64,000 nucleotides of DNA, taken from contig CAZNYS010000009.1 in NCBI GenBank assembly GCA_964577305.1, positions 21,003-85,002 of the forward strand, given 5' to 3'. Source of the stretch: UBA9300 sp964577305. Its GTDB lineage: Bacteria; Bacteroidota; Bacteroidia; Bacteroidales; VadinHA17. The notes under the pieces are model-generated. The model was not told the origin of the DNA and did no database searches. It saw nothing but the letters and a program-made list of their open reading frames with translations. A program made the translations under genes and the position numbers. Below, in pieces: positions 43,768-53,723 of the stretch (positions within the stretch are counted from its first letter, which is position 1; the number at the start of each line of letters is the position of its first letter).

Positions 43768-44979
43768 TTACTCATCATAAACTATAGTTAGCACCGCTGC
43801 CTGAGTTCCGCTTCCGGAACCCTCTGATGCCTCAGCTTCTCTTCCACCTGAATCTGATGTTTCATTTACAGTATCGCCGCTTGGCTCAAGTATGAATGCC
43901 ATGCTGTTGCCTGCTGCCCAGTCACCCCTGTCTACTATTTCCTGTACAATTGCAGCCAGTTCCGGAGTCTGTTGCGCCGGGCCTGCATCTCCTTCATCAA
44001 CCCACTCAGGTATGTCCCAAACGGCATTCTCTACTGTTTTTGACCTCGTGGAGATATTATAAGGATCATTCGTGTAAGTAACGGCATCTGCAACATTTTC
44101 ACCATATATGGTCATTTCCGCCGGGTCATCTCCACCGGCATCACAGGTGAACTGTATTGTAGCACTAAGGATTGTTGCTCCCTGTGGTATTGTCACATCA
44201 GTAAACCGTAAACCAATTGTCTGCACTCCCTGCTCAATGTCATCCTGGGTCCAGGTATCGTACTCTCCAAGTTCAAGATCGCTGCTTTCCAGTGCCATTG
44301 CACCATTTAAGGCTCCTTCTTCAGCATCATCAGATGATTCAGGAGGAATTTGCCTGTTGAAGATAAGAGATTCAATAACAGTAAATTCAATACCATTTGA
44401 TTCGCCATCTACTGTTACTGTGACCGGACCTGTTGTGGCTCCTGCAGGCACTGAGGTTGTTATGGATGTAGATGTACATTCACTAACAGTTGCTAATGTT
44501 CCATTGAAACTAACAATGTTTTCTTCTGGCACAGTGCTGAAGTCAGTACCCGTGATTACAACTGTTGAGCCCACCTTACCACTTGTAGGATCAATGGAAG
44601 TGATCGAGGGTATTACAGGCTCCGTTACTGTGAAGGCAAAGCCTTCTGAAGTCATATTATTAGTAGTAACAGTTACATTTCCGGTTGTTGCCCCAACAGG
44701 TACAGTAGTTGTTATTTCCAGAGTTGAAGTTGCTGTAACTGTAGCAGCTGTACCATTAAAGCTGACCACATTGTCAGCAGCAGCAGAGCTAAAGTTAGCA
44801 CCATAAATAGTAACCTCCTGTCCGGGGAAAGCTGCACCGGGTCCAATTTCTGTAATAACCGGAGGTAATATTCCGGGATCCCATAATTCTTCTTTGCACG
44901 ACCATAACAATCCAATGATCGCTATAATGCTCATATAAAACATGAACGACATATTTGCGTTCTTCACTAATTTCTTCAT
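43768..44979 (-). CDS. IPT/TIG-domain lipoprotein of the SusCD locus
   Basis: A 403-residue lipoprotein (IIAIIGLLWSCKEE). Two IPT/TIG repeats follow, each with a GxFPGQEVTIYGANF-like opening and a FNGTxATV core, at about residues 40-118 and 122-205. The C-terminal half (DTWTQDDIEQGVQTIGLRFTDV, IPQGATILSATIQF, EIVDRGDWAAGNS) is a beta-rich domain common in exported Bacteroidota and Planctomycetes proteins, without an assigned name to me. It is the third gene of the operon, in the place of SusE/SusF, and is probably a surface ligand-binding protein. Confidence 0.82.
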   Translation of the reverse strand: MKKLVKNANMSFMFYMSIIAIIGLLWSCKEELWDPGILPPVITEIGPGAAFPGQEVTIYGANFSSAAADNVVSFNGTAATVTATSTLEITTTVPVGATTGNVTVTTNNMTSEGFAFTVTEPVIPSITSIDPTSGKVGSTVVITGTDFSTVPEENIVSFNGTLATVSECTSTSITTSVPAGATTGPVTVTVDGESNGIEFTVIESLIFNRQIPPESSDDAEEGALNGAMALESSDLELGEYDTWTQDDIEQGVQTIGLRFTDVTIPQGATILSATIQFTCDAGGDDPAEMTIYGENVADAVTYTNDPYNISTRSKTVENAVWDIPEWVDEGDAGPAQQTPELAAIVQEIVDRGDWAAGNSMAFILEPSGDTVNETSDSGGREAEASEGSGSGTQAAVLTIVYDE

Positions 44980-45066
44980 AACTTCATAGTTTTTATAGAA
45001 TTAAACATTGATGATTAATATATAGATTAATGTTAACCGACCATTGGCAACCATTAATAAGACATC

Positions 45067-46557
45067 TTAATAATAACCATCATTTTGTATCAAGGGATTA
45101 ATATTCAGTTCATCTTGCGGAATAGGTAAAATAACCTGATAATTATCCCATTCAATCAGCATAGGTGTATTTATTTCAAAAATCCTGGGAGACATCGACC
45201 TCACTATATCCCTCTTATTTCTTATCAGGTCAAAGAATCTATGACCTTCGGCACATAGTTCTTTTCTTCTTTCGGTCAGTATCCTGTCAAGGTTTACATC
45301 CACCTGTGCTACAGTAGCTGCCGGATTAGCGCGTTCAACAATTTTATTAAGATAGAATGTTGCGTTTACGGGGTCTGTGTTCTTTATCGCAGCCTCTGCA
45401 GCAATAAGGTAAAGTTCAGAAAGACGGAAAACAGAAACATTACCTGCATAGGCAGCTACTTCCAACGGGGTTCCGTTTTCCTGGAAGGCCACTATTTTGT
45501 CTTTGGTGTTGCCATTGCCAGGATATTTCAAAACCCTGCCCCATGTATTTGGATCAGAAGTACTTGTCTGATCATAATATAACATTCCATTTCGTATATC
45601 TGCAGGATCTGATCTAATCAGATCTATAAGATCCTGGGTGGCAATAAACTGGCCATAGCCTCCCGGGTCGGAGAGGTTATTTACACTAGTCCCTCCAGCA
45701 TTATCAGCTACGCTATTTATAATTGAAAAAATTGCCTCAGATGATCCGCTTTCATCGGCCCAGGAGTCAACATAATCTGCCCTGTCCATTAGTTCATATG
45801 GGCCATTATCTATTACATCTTTTGCCGTGGCATATGCGTTAGTATTATCCTCCATATATAAGTATACGCGTGCCAGCAAAGTTTTTGCAGCCCATCTGTT
45901 TAATTTACCCAATCTCTTACTATCAGAGAGTAAAGGTATTGCTGCATTCAAATCGGCTAAAACCTGTGTATACACTTCAGCTACAGTATTTCTGGATACT
46001 TTTGCATAAGGATCTAAAACACTGGTTACAATAGGAACGCCCAAAGATGCACCATTATCATGAGAATACTGCCGTCCGAACATCCTGCAAAGGTCAAAAT
46101 GGACAAGGGCCCTGATTGTTAAAGCCTGACCCTTAATGTCCAGTTTCTCTGCGTCTTCAGCAGGCGTGGTTGTCTCAATATCTTCAATAAATGATAATAT
46201 GGTATTTACATGTCTTAGCAGCCAATAAGGATGTGACCAAATCCCACCATTAGAAGAATATTCCATAACTTGAGCAGTAAATTGATAGGAATACTGATAA
46301 TATATCCTGCCATACTCAGCAGTCTGCATGTCATCACCTTTGACACCGTGATAGGTGATCATTTTTGAACCCCAATAATTGTAGTCTTGTATACCATCAT
46401 ATGCTCCATTCAATACAATCTGGGCATCAGCAACAGTCTTTATATTATCGGGAGACTGAGCATTACTAGGAAACTCATCAAGAAAACCTTCACATGACTG
46501 TGCTGCAATTAGCAATACAATCATAAATAGTCTAACTATATATTTTATTTTTTTCAT
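45067..46557 (-). CDS. susD: SusD/RagB-family surface nutrient-binding lipoprotein
   Basis: A 496-residue lipoprotein with signal (FMIVLLIAAQSCEGFLDEFP) and the SusD helices: DAQIVLNGAYDGIQDY, IKGQALTIRALVHFDLCRMFG and the end RKELCAEGHRFFDLIR. SusD forms the lid over the SusC barrel and binds the glycan or peptide. It starts 25 bases after SusC ends. Nothing in the sequence names the ligand, and no glycoside hydrolase is in the operon; peptidases are close by. Confidence 0.95.
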   Translation of the reverse strand: MKKIKYIVRLFMIVLLIAAQSCEGFLDEFPSNAQSPDNIKTVADAQIVLNGAYDGIQDYNYWGSKMITYHGVKGDDMQTAEYGRIYYQYSYQFTAQVMEYSSNGGIWSHPYWLLRHVNTILSFIEDIETTTPAEDAEKLDIKGQALTIRALVHFDLCRMFGRQYSHDNGASLGVPIVTSVLDPYAKVSRNTVAEVYTQVLADLNAAIPLLSDSKRLGKLNRWAAKTLLARVYLYMEDNTNAYATAKDVIDNGPYELMDRADYVDSWADESGSSEAIFSIINSVADNAGGTSVNNLSDPGGYGQFIATQDLIDLIRSDPADIRNGMLYYDQTSTSDPNTWGRVLKYPGNGNTKDKIVAFQENGTPLEVAAYAGNVSVFRLSELYLIAAEAAIKNTDPVNATFYLNKIVERANPAATVAQVDVNLDRILTERRKELCAEGHRFFDLIRNKRDIVRSMSPRIFEINTPMLIEWDNYQVILPIPQDELNINPLIQNDGYY

Positions 46558-46582
46558 ATTAATATATTTTTGAACTGTTGAT

Positions 46583-49500
46583 CTAAAAACCTATCTCAAG
46601 ACCGAACGTTAAAGTTTTATTATTCGGCATCTCGTAACTTGTATATCCATTGGATCTTTGTTCCGGATCACAAAGGTCCTGCTGCGCCCAGGTCAGATAA
46701 TTGGTTGCCTGGGTATAAACAATTATATTACTGATATGTAACCTTTCCGAGAGAGATTCCGGCAAAGTATATGACAATGTAATATCTTTAAGCCTCAAAA
46801 AGCTATTTTCCAGTACAAATCTGGAAGACCTTACCTCTGAGGAATTATTTCCTCCCCAAATTCTTTGAGGATTCTCTGCAATATCACCGGGCTTCTGCCA
46901 TCTGTCAAGCTGAGTTACTGGGATAGAATACTTTACAAAATTTCCGTCATTCCAGGTTTTATATCCATAGTGATAATAGATTTTGCCCCCGACTGAGAAA
47001 TTGAAAAGGAAAGAGAGGTTTAGTCCCTTATATGTAAAGTTGTTGCCAAAACCGCCAAAGAAATCAGGATCTGCTTTACCTGCAATTGCATAATCCGCTT
47101 CTGCGATGTCTCCCGTTACTTCTCCAGTCCTTTTTCCGTCTGCATCCACAATATACCATTGTGGGGCACCATTTGCAGGATTAACACCGGCCCATAACGG
47201 CTGGTAGAATGTATTATATGCCTCTCCTTCTCTTCTAATGTAACGACCGTCAATGATATCTTCATTATTATTGAGTTTAACAATCTTATTATCGACAGTA
47301 GTAATGTTAAAAGTGGAAGACCAGGTAAAGTCATGAGTGGAAATATTCGTGGTTCTGAGATTAAATTCCCATCCTTTATTATCCATCTCCCCAATATTTA
47401 CCCAGGTATTTTCGGCACCTACGCTCGGGGCCAGGGGAAGGTTCATAAGAAGATCTGAAGTATGTCTTGAGAAGTATTCAATGGTAGCACTGAAATTTCT
47501 CATCACAGTAATATCAATGCCCACATTGAAACTAGCATTTTGCTCCCAGGTAAGATTTGGGTTGGATATAGAGCTTTCGTATGCAGCAACCTGACCATCG
47601 TATGTAGATGCATATGAATATAGAGCTAAGTGGTCAAAGTAGCCGGGAGGAAGAGTCCCGTTTGTTCCATATGATGCCCTTAATTTCAGGTCATCTATAA
47701 TTGATATGCTTTGTATAAAACTCTCACTGCTTAGTCTCCATGCACCTGAAACAGACCAGAAGTTTGCCCATCTTTCATCGATTCCCAGTTTTGAACTGCC
47801 ATCGCGACGGATACTTGCTGAGAAGTAATACCTGTTTCTGTAATCATAATTAATTCTGGATAGAAATGATAGCAGGGATGTGCCTTGATTATACCCATTT
47901 GCCGTAACGGGCAATGCTGTAGCACCAATGCTGCGAAGTGTTTCATTTGGAAGAACATCTCCTTCAGTATTGTACCTGATCTCACTTCTTACCTCGGCTT
48001 CCTGTGCAGCGATAATATTAACATGGTGAAGATCGGCAAAGGTTTTATCAAATGTAAGGAGGTTAGATGTAGTTGTAGTAATTCTCTTTCTATTACTTAA
48101 TGCTACAAAACCTTGCTCAGCATCACCGGATCTTGAAAGAGGTGATGCATACCTGGTCTCGTCATTATTTAACCAGTCAAAGCTATTGGTAGACCTGAAG
48201 GTTAGAAATTCAAAAGGCCTGATTTCCAGGAAAGCGGTATTCATGCTTCTGAACAACTTTCCACTTGTTTCATTCAGATCCCGCTCCATAACTACATTAT
48301 AGTAGCCGCTTTGTAATTCAGGCCGGTAGCTGCCATCCGGAAGATATGGGCCTTCGGTAGGGAAACAGTTACCACTCACATTATAAAATGGACTGTAATA
48401 CCTTGTCCCAGCGTCAACGATCTCCTGGTCCTGGTATGAATTTAGCAAATTCAGACCAATCGTTAACATTTTGTTTATCTTATGAGTTACATTTACCCTT
48501 CCTGAATATCTTGTCAAACCGGATTTATAAGCAATGCCCTCCTGGTCAAAATAACTTCCTGAAATATAGAATTGAGTTTTTTCAGAACCTCCTGTAGCTG
48601 ATAGTTCAATGTTTTTTGTTTTTCCAGTTCTGAACAGATGTTCATACCAGTCGGTGAATCCTTCTTCCGGCTTAACCCAATCGTGATCTAACATTGTTTG
48701 ATCAACATCGAAACCTGCAGGTGCTCTGCCTGATGCCAGATAGTTTTCCATGGATTCCCTGTGCAGCATAAGAAAATCTTCACCGGAAACTGTTCTAAAG
48801 TTATCAGTGGCCCAGTCCGAAATCCCATAAACTGATTTGAGGCTATACCTGGTGACTCCTTCCCGACCATGTTTGGTAGTTATCAGGATAACTCCGTTTG
48901 CAGCCCTGGAACCATAGAGAGAAGCTGCCGCCGCATCTTTTAACACTGTGATGTTTTCAATATCACCAGTGGGAATCGTCGACATAACATTTCCAGTCGC
49001 GGAACCACCTGCTGTATTATGGATACTTCCAGACGTTACAGGTACACCATCGACGACATAGAGAGGTTCGCTTGAAGCCGAGAATGAACCAATACCCCTG
49101 ATCCTTATCTCGGTCCCTGATCCGGGCTGTCCGGATATATTTGAGATCTGGACGCCTGCAATATTACCTACCAGGGCCTTCTCAAAGGAGCTTACAGGTA
49201 TTTTATTGATTTTCTCCGCCCCAACAACTGACGCAGACCCGGTAAATGATTCCTTCGTGGTAGTACCGTAGGCAATAACTATTACATCGTCTATAGCCTG
49301 TGTTGTCTCATTCAGGGTGATATTAATCACTCTCTGGTCGCCAACTGTGATCTCCTGTGTCTCATATCCAATAAATGAGAAAACAAGTACGGCATCAGTA
49401 CCAGGTACCTGTAATGAGTAATTTCCATCAACATCAGTGGCTGTACCTGTTGAGCTGCCTTTGATCTGGACTGTTACACCCGGCAGAGGCTCGCCGGTAT

Positions 49501-49597
49501 TGTCTGTTATTGTTCCGGTCACCCGGAATTCCTGCGCATTAAGCCAATGAAGACCAATGCACAATAAAAAACTTAATAATAGTATCTTTTTTTTCAT
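46583..49597 (-). CDS. susC: SusC/RagA-family TonB-dependent outer membrane transporter
   Basis: A 1004-residue protein. After a signal peptide (ILLLSFLLCIGLHWLNAQ) there is the carboxypeptidase-regulatory-like domain (GTITDNTGEPLPGVTVQIKG, about 28-110), the plug with SFEKALVGNIAGVQISNISG and RIRGIGSF, EPLYVVDGVP, then a 22-strand barrel ending in LTFGLEIGF. This is the family pattern, with no truncation. SusC imports large molecules across the outer membrane under the SusD lid, driven by TonB. The gene heads a SusC-SusD-TIG operon and follows the ankyrin-phosphatase gene by 136 bases. Confidence 0.96.
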   Translation of the reverse strand: MKKKILLLSFLLCIGLHWLNAQEFRVTGTITDNTGEPLPGVTVQIKGSSTGTATDVDGNYSLQVPGTDAVLVFSFIGYETQEITVGDQRVINITLNETTQAIDDVIVIAYGTTTKESFTGSASVVGAEKINKIPVSSFEKALVGNIAGVQISNISGQPGSGTEIRIRGIGSFSASSEPLYVVDGVPVTSGSIHNTAGGSATGNVMSTIPTGDIENITVLKDAAAASLYGSRAANGVILITTKHGREGVTRYSLKSVYGISDWATDNFRTVSGEDFLMLHRESMENYLASGRAPAGFDVDQTMLDHDWVKPEEGFTDWYEHLFRTGKTKNIELSATGGSEKTQFYISGSYFDQEGIAYKSGLTRYSGRVNVTHKINKMLTIGLNLLNSYQDQEIVDAGTRYYSPFYNVSGNCFPTEGPYLPDGSYRPELQSGYYNVVMERDLNETSGKLFRSMNTAFLEIRPFEFLTFRSTNSFDWLNNDETRYASPLSRSGDAEQGFVALSNRKRITTTTSNLLTFDKTFADLHHVNIIAAQEAEVRSEIRYNTEGDVLPNETLRSIGATALPVTANGYNQGTSLLSFLSRINYDYRNRYYFSASIRRDGSSKLGIDERWANFWSVSGAWRLSSESFIQSISIIDDLKLRASYGTNGTLPPGYFDHLALYSYASTYDGQVAAYESSISNPNLTWEQNASFNVGIDITVMRNFSATIEYFSRHTSDLLMNLPLAPSVGAENTWVNIGEMDNKGWEFNLRTTNISTHDFTWSSTFNITTVDNKIVKLNNNEDIIDGRYIRREGEAYNTFYQPLWAGVNPANGAPQWYIVDADGKRTGEVTGDIAEADYAIAGKADPDFFGGFGNNFTYKGLNLSFLFNFSVGGKIYYHYGYKTWNDGNFVKYSIPVTQLDRWQKPGDIAENPQRIWGGNNSSEVRSSRFVLENSFLRLKDITLSYTLPESLSERLHISNIIVYTQATNYLTWAQQDLCDPEQRSNGYTSYEMPNNKTLTFGLEIGF

Positions 49598-49672
49598 GAA
49601 AATTGATTTTAGAGAATCATAGGTTATTCTTAAATTTTATTTCATCAGAATCTCAAAAGACTCCTTCTGAAG

Positions 49673-49699
49673 ATGCCCGTATTAATCAGGCAAGGGCAT
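49673..49699. other. Hairpin in the SusC leader
   Basis: ATGCCC and GGGCAT pair around a 15-base loop between the ankyrin-phosphatase and SusC genes. It could be a weak terminator or a leader structure. Confidence 0.3.
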
Positions 49700-49733
49700 A
49701 ATTTTTTTTCATAGGCATTATTGTTTAGGTTAC

Positions 49734-51347
49734 TTAATTTAATTTGGTTATATCGTTATCTGTTGTTACCCTGTAAAAATTGCCATTTTCAATTAGCAGG
49801 GCCTGTCCGATAATATTTTTATTAGCCAGTGGAATATTAACCGGATATACTTTATTATCTTTAACTGGTTGAATAAGATCTACTTCGGTATGACCCACCA
49901 CCACCTGTTCCACAAAATAAGTCTTTAATACTTTTTCAAGCGAGTGCTGATCTATCTCTTTATACCCGCTGGAAGCCTTCAGGTAGCCACGGTACCAGAC
50001 AGGTCCGTATCTGCCAATAAGGAATCTGTCCATATCGTTGTAATTATCCTCATCACTTACCTTCAGAAAATGTCTGAATCCTGAATTAATATCTTCCAGG
50101 GAAAGCCCAAGAGAGAGCAATTCACTGGAAATTCCTGCATGAATAAATAATGTATTTCCGACCTTCTCAACCACGTTTTTTGTTCTTAACCATTTTCCTA
50201 TCACCGTACTTTCCGCAAATAATTCATGGTAGTTAATATCTAAATTGGAAGTCAGGCTGTAATACTTGTTTGAAATATACCTTATATCGTTTTTCAGGAT
50301 CATAGCTTCATGATTGCCCAGAATAAGATGTATCTTACCATTTTGATTTTCAGCCTGTTGTTCCAGCTTATATATTAGCCAGAATGCTTCCATAACACCT
50401 TCACCACGATCAAGTATATCGCCTATGAATACTAGGTGACCATCACCCCATGACCAGTTCAGTTTATTATCTATAACCCCTCCACTTATAAGCATTTCAA
50501 CCATTCGTTCATACTGTCCGTGAATATCTCCCATAACAAAAATCCTGGATGGTGTATCATATATGCATGGAGGAATTGGAGGATTGGTATTTATGTAATA
50601 GTCGTTTCTGTCTTTCCTTATGCCCTTTATATGTGCTAAGGTATCTGAAATTTCTACCTGCCTTGATAAGATTGAACTTCCTTTTCTTCCGGCCCTGTTT
50701 ACCAGGTAGTTGACCATCACCCCCCCATCATTTAAAATGTCAATATAAGGCCCGTCGAAGTAATCAGGGATTATTTTATTATAAATAATGCAACCAATTG
50801 ATTCAAGGTATTCTATAACCTCCTGATTATTGTTAATTATTGCGAAGTCCAGAGCAGTCCATTGATCCTCATTGGGGATATTTATATTTGCCCCTATTTC
50901 ATACAGCAGGTTCAACATTTCAGGGTTGTTATATTCGGCAGCATAATGAAATGCTGTGTTCCTGGAACTGTTTATTGCGTTTATTTCGGCACCATGATCA
51001 ATTAACACCCTGGCGATTGAAGCCCTGCCATATTTTGCGGCAAACATCAGCGGAGTTTTATTCTCATCCTTCTTTTCTACATCAAAACCAATATCAAGCA
51101 GGTATCCTGTGACAGATAACTGGTTGTTTTCAATTGAGTAGGGAAGGAGTGTTCGTTCTTCTTTTCCGTATCTGCGATCAAGCTCTTTTTCATTTCGTAG
51201 AAGTTCAGCCAGCATCTCAGTATTACCATACCTGACGGCAGCAAGAATTATTGAATCATTTTCTGGTACAGACGGATTAGAATAAGAAGAACAGCAAAAA
51301 AGTATAAGGATGATTAGCAAACAGGATTTCCTGATGAATGCAGACAT
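49734..51347 (-). CDS. Exported ankyrin-repeat protein fused to a calcineurin-like phosphoesterase
   Basis: A 537-residue protein with an N-terminal hydrophobic export signal (SCLLIILILFCCSSYS). About four ankyrin repeats follow (residues 33-187, for example KTPLMFAAKYGRASIARVLIDHGAEI). The second half is a metallophosphoesterase of the Shewanella-like/PPP type: GDIHG (273-277), GDILDRG (309-315), GNHE (344-347) and later His residues in LFIHAGIS and VVVGHTEVD. The combination of exported ankyrins and a PPP-like enzyme is uncommon. It lies upstream of SusC on the same strand; a link to nutrient uptake is inferred only from position. Confidence 0.85.
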   Translation of the reverse strand: MSAFIRKSCLLIILILFCCSSYSNPSVPENDSIILAAVRYGNTEMLAELLRNEKELDRRYGKEERTLLPYSIENNQLSVTGYLLDIGFDVEKKDENKTPLMFAAKYGRASIARVLIDHGAEINAINSSRNTAFHYAAEYNNPEMLNLLYEIGANINIPNEDQWTALDFAIINNNQEVIEYLESIGCIIYNKIIPDYFDGPYIDILNDGGVMVNYLVNRAGRKGSSILSRQVEISDTLAHIKGIRKDRNDYYINTNPPIPPCIYDTPSRIFVMGDIHGQYERMVEMLISGGVIDNKLNWSWGDGHLVFIGDILDRGEGVMEAFWLIYKLEQQAENQNGKIHLILGNHEAMILKNDIRYISNKYYSLTSNLDINYHELFAESTVIGKWLRTKNVVEKVGNTLFIHAGISSELLSLGLSLEDINSGFRHFLKVSDEDNYNDMDRFLIGRYGPVWYRGYLKASSGYKEIDQHSLEKVLKTYFVEQVVVGHTEVDLIQPVKDNKVYPVNIPLANKNIIGQALLIENGNFYRVTTDNDITKLN

Positions 51348-51561
51348 GCTTTTCTGGTTTAAATGTTTTATAGCAATGGTTTAAACAAATATCAGAAAAC
51401 CAGACATGAGATCATAAAAATAGCTGTATACAAACCTGATACGTTTTCAGGTTATGCAAAAATGGAGTGATACATTTAGATGATAACAGTAATACATTAT
51501 TAATACATCCATTTTGTCAGATGTTGCTATGTAGCTAGATATTTTATAACCAGCTTTTATT

Positions 51562-53409
51562 TTAGAACCTTGAAAGGAAAGCGGCCAGGTTTATATCTTT
51601 ATTGACAAGACTTAGTTTTTTTCGTAAACGGGTGCGTGCAATATTAATACTATGGGGAGATTGGTTTGTGATTGAGGAAATTTCTTTAGTGGAGAAGTCA
51701 AGTCTTAGGAAAGCAGCAAGTCTTTTCTCATTATTTGTCAGATCTGGAAATTCTTTCATAAGATTATCATAGAAATCTGTATGTACCTGAAGGAAACGTA
51801 TCTCAAATTCCTGCCATATATCGGAATTGGTATTATCACTTAGTTCCTCTATAATATTGGTTATTACTGGTATATTCTCTTGCTTAAGGTTATCTAATGA
51901 GGCCTTTAACCTGTTAATAACATCATTAATAGTTTCATTCTTCCTGGCCTGGCTGATTGTTGATGCGGTAATCTCTTTTTGTCTTAATTCAAGGTCGTAT
52001 TCAACCTGTCTCTTCTCAAGCTCAATATTATGAAGTTTTAACTTTTGCTGGTTAATCTTTATCTTCTGTCTGGAATAGAGAAGAGAGAAGATAATCAGGA
52101 GTAAGATTAATGTAACAGATGAAGCAAAAAGCAATACCTTTGACCTCTGGTTCTTTAACATGTGTTCTTCTATTTGCCTCAGATTTAAGTATTCCTGCTC
52201 AAGGGTAGCAATGCTCTTCATGTTTTCTATGTCGAAAAGGCTGTCACTAAAACTTCTATTTTCTTTTAAATAATTATATGCTCTTTTGAAATCCCCTTCT
52301 CTTGAAAAAATATCACTCAGTATCGAAGTAATGTTTTTCTGATATTCAAGCCTCCCAAGCTCATTAAACTTATCATATGCAGTCAGGTAATTCTTAACTG
52401 CCTGCTCAGTATTACCCATAAGATCATAATACCTGCCAAGGGTCTGATACTGGATTGCTATGCCTCTCTTGTAATCTATCTCTTCGTTTATTTTGATACT
52501 TTTAATAATATAGTCATAGGCTTTCTGATACTCTCCTTTTGTCAGGTAAATGTTAGCTATATTACCGTATACGATGGCCTCATTTTTTAAAGAACCGGTT
52601 TCAATATGGATATCAAGAGCCATTTTATAATAGTCCATAGCCAGGTCATAGTTTCCTGAGAGTGCATGGACAACACCGATATTATTATATGATAGAGCGA
52701 TACCTTCGCGGTCATTCATGCTCATCCTGAGATTCAGGCTTTTACTATAGTACTCAATTGACTTACCAAGTTCATCCTGATATTTATATAAACTGCCCAT
52801 ACAATTGTAAATGTCTGCTATTCCAGAAGTGTCCTTGAGGTTTTTATAAAGATCCAAACCCTCCAGGCATCGTTCCATTGAGCGCCGATAGAATCCTTTC
52901 TTCTTATAGATGTCACTCAATGAGTAGCAGAGATCAGCCATTCCTTTTTTATCTTCTACTTCCCGATAGTTACGGTAGGATACATTATAGTTTTCAATCG
53001 CTTTGTCATATTGATCAACTGTTTCCTGCAGGTCTCCAATAATGAAAAGCGCATGAGCCTTATCCATCGTATTCCCTTCATTTTCTGCTTCAATTAAAGC
53101 AGATTTTGCATACTGTATAGCTTTTTCGTAATCGCTTTGTGCTGAATAGTAATCAACAATTGAGAGAAGTATTTTGTATCGCTGCTGAGTAGTCTGTGCT
53201 CTTTCAAGACTGTTTATAAGGCTGTCTAAAGTTTCCTGTTGTTGTGCAGGTAAAAAGGAGAGATTAAATACCAAGATAATTGATGCTAATATGGTATTCC
53301 TTGCAGGAATAAGTCTGTATGTCAAATTTCTCCGTTCCAGCTTAAAATATAATTTGGTATCAAGATAATAAAATTTGTTCAGTATATGACCGGGTTTCAT
53401 TGAAGACAA
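51562..53409 (-). CDS. TPR-containing membrane regulator with LuxR-like helix-turn-helix
   Basis: A 615-residue protein. About eight tetratricopeptide repeats (residues about 60-400) are probably periplasmic, preceded by a signal-like hydrophobic segment (TILASIILVFNLSFLPAQ). A membrane helix (VLLFASSVTLILLLIIFSLLY) is followed by a coiled coil and a C-terminal HTH: FPDLTNNEKRLAAFLRLDFSTKEI, SSITNQSPHSINIARTRLRKKL. This is a known Bacteroidota one-component type that senses outside the membrane and binds DNA inside. It sits upstream of the ankyrin-phosphatase and SusC genes, so it may control them. The ATG at 53400 is an alternative start. Confidence 0.85.
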   Translation of the reverse strand: MSSMKPGHILNKFYYLDTKLYFKLERRNLTYRLIPARNTILASIILVFNLSFLPAQQQETLDSLINSLERAQTTQQRYKILLSIVDYYSAQSDYEKAIQYAKSALIEAENEGNTMDKAHALFIIGDLQETVDQYDKAIENYNVSYRNYREVEDKKGMADLCYSLSDIYKKKGFYRRSMERCLEGLDLYKNLKDTSGIADIYNCMGSLYKYQDELGKSIEYYSKSLNLRMSMNDREGIALSYNNIGVVHALSGNYDLAMDYYKMALDIHIETGSLKNEAIVYGNIANIYLTKGEYQKAYDYIIKSIKINEEIDYKRGIAIQYQTLGRYYDLMGNTEQAVKNYLTAYDKFNELGRLEYQKNITSILSDIFSREGDFKRAYNYLKENRSFSDSLFDIENMKSIATLEQEYLNLRQIEEHMLKNQRSKVLLFASSVTLILLLIIFSLLYSRQKIKINQQKLKLHNIELEKRQVEYDLELRQKEITASTISQARKNETINDVINRLKASLDNLKQENIPVITNIIEELSDNTNSDIWQEFEIRFLQVHTDFYDNLMKEFPDLTNNEKRLAAFLRLDFSTKEISSITNQSPHSINIARTRLRKKLSLVNKDINLAAFLSRF

Positions 53410-53723
53410 AGCTTTAATATAAAGATCTTATCCCGATATGTCATTAACCTTTAGTATATTATAGCGAAGATGGTGGAGTATTCCTTAATTAAGTATGGGT
53501 GAGAGGAATGCTGCAGATTTCCGTTAAGTTATCCAAAATGAACTGATCTATCTGATGAAGACTCACCCTTTGATCTGGATTTCAGAGTAACGTGTTCAGC
53601 ATTAATCTTATAGTATATTCAGGATATAGTCAACAACGAGGAAGGTATTGAGAAAGATTATCTCAAAAATATTTAACTTTATATTATCATATCAAAATAT
53701 TAATATAAAGAGATGAAATAATT
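53410..53723. other. Divergent intergenic region without recognised gene
   Basis: The 314 bases between the TPR regulator and the fucose-isomerase-like gene are AT-rich with no open reading frame of note, no perfect TAnnTTTG box and no tRNA. They should hold the promoters for both genes. Confidence 0.6.

Noticed and set aside
44108..44806. Long plus-strand open frame of 232 codons
   Set aside because: It lies antisense to the IPT/TIG lipoprotein gene and is Ser/Val/Pro-rich without motifs; it is a shadow of the repeated domain sequence.
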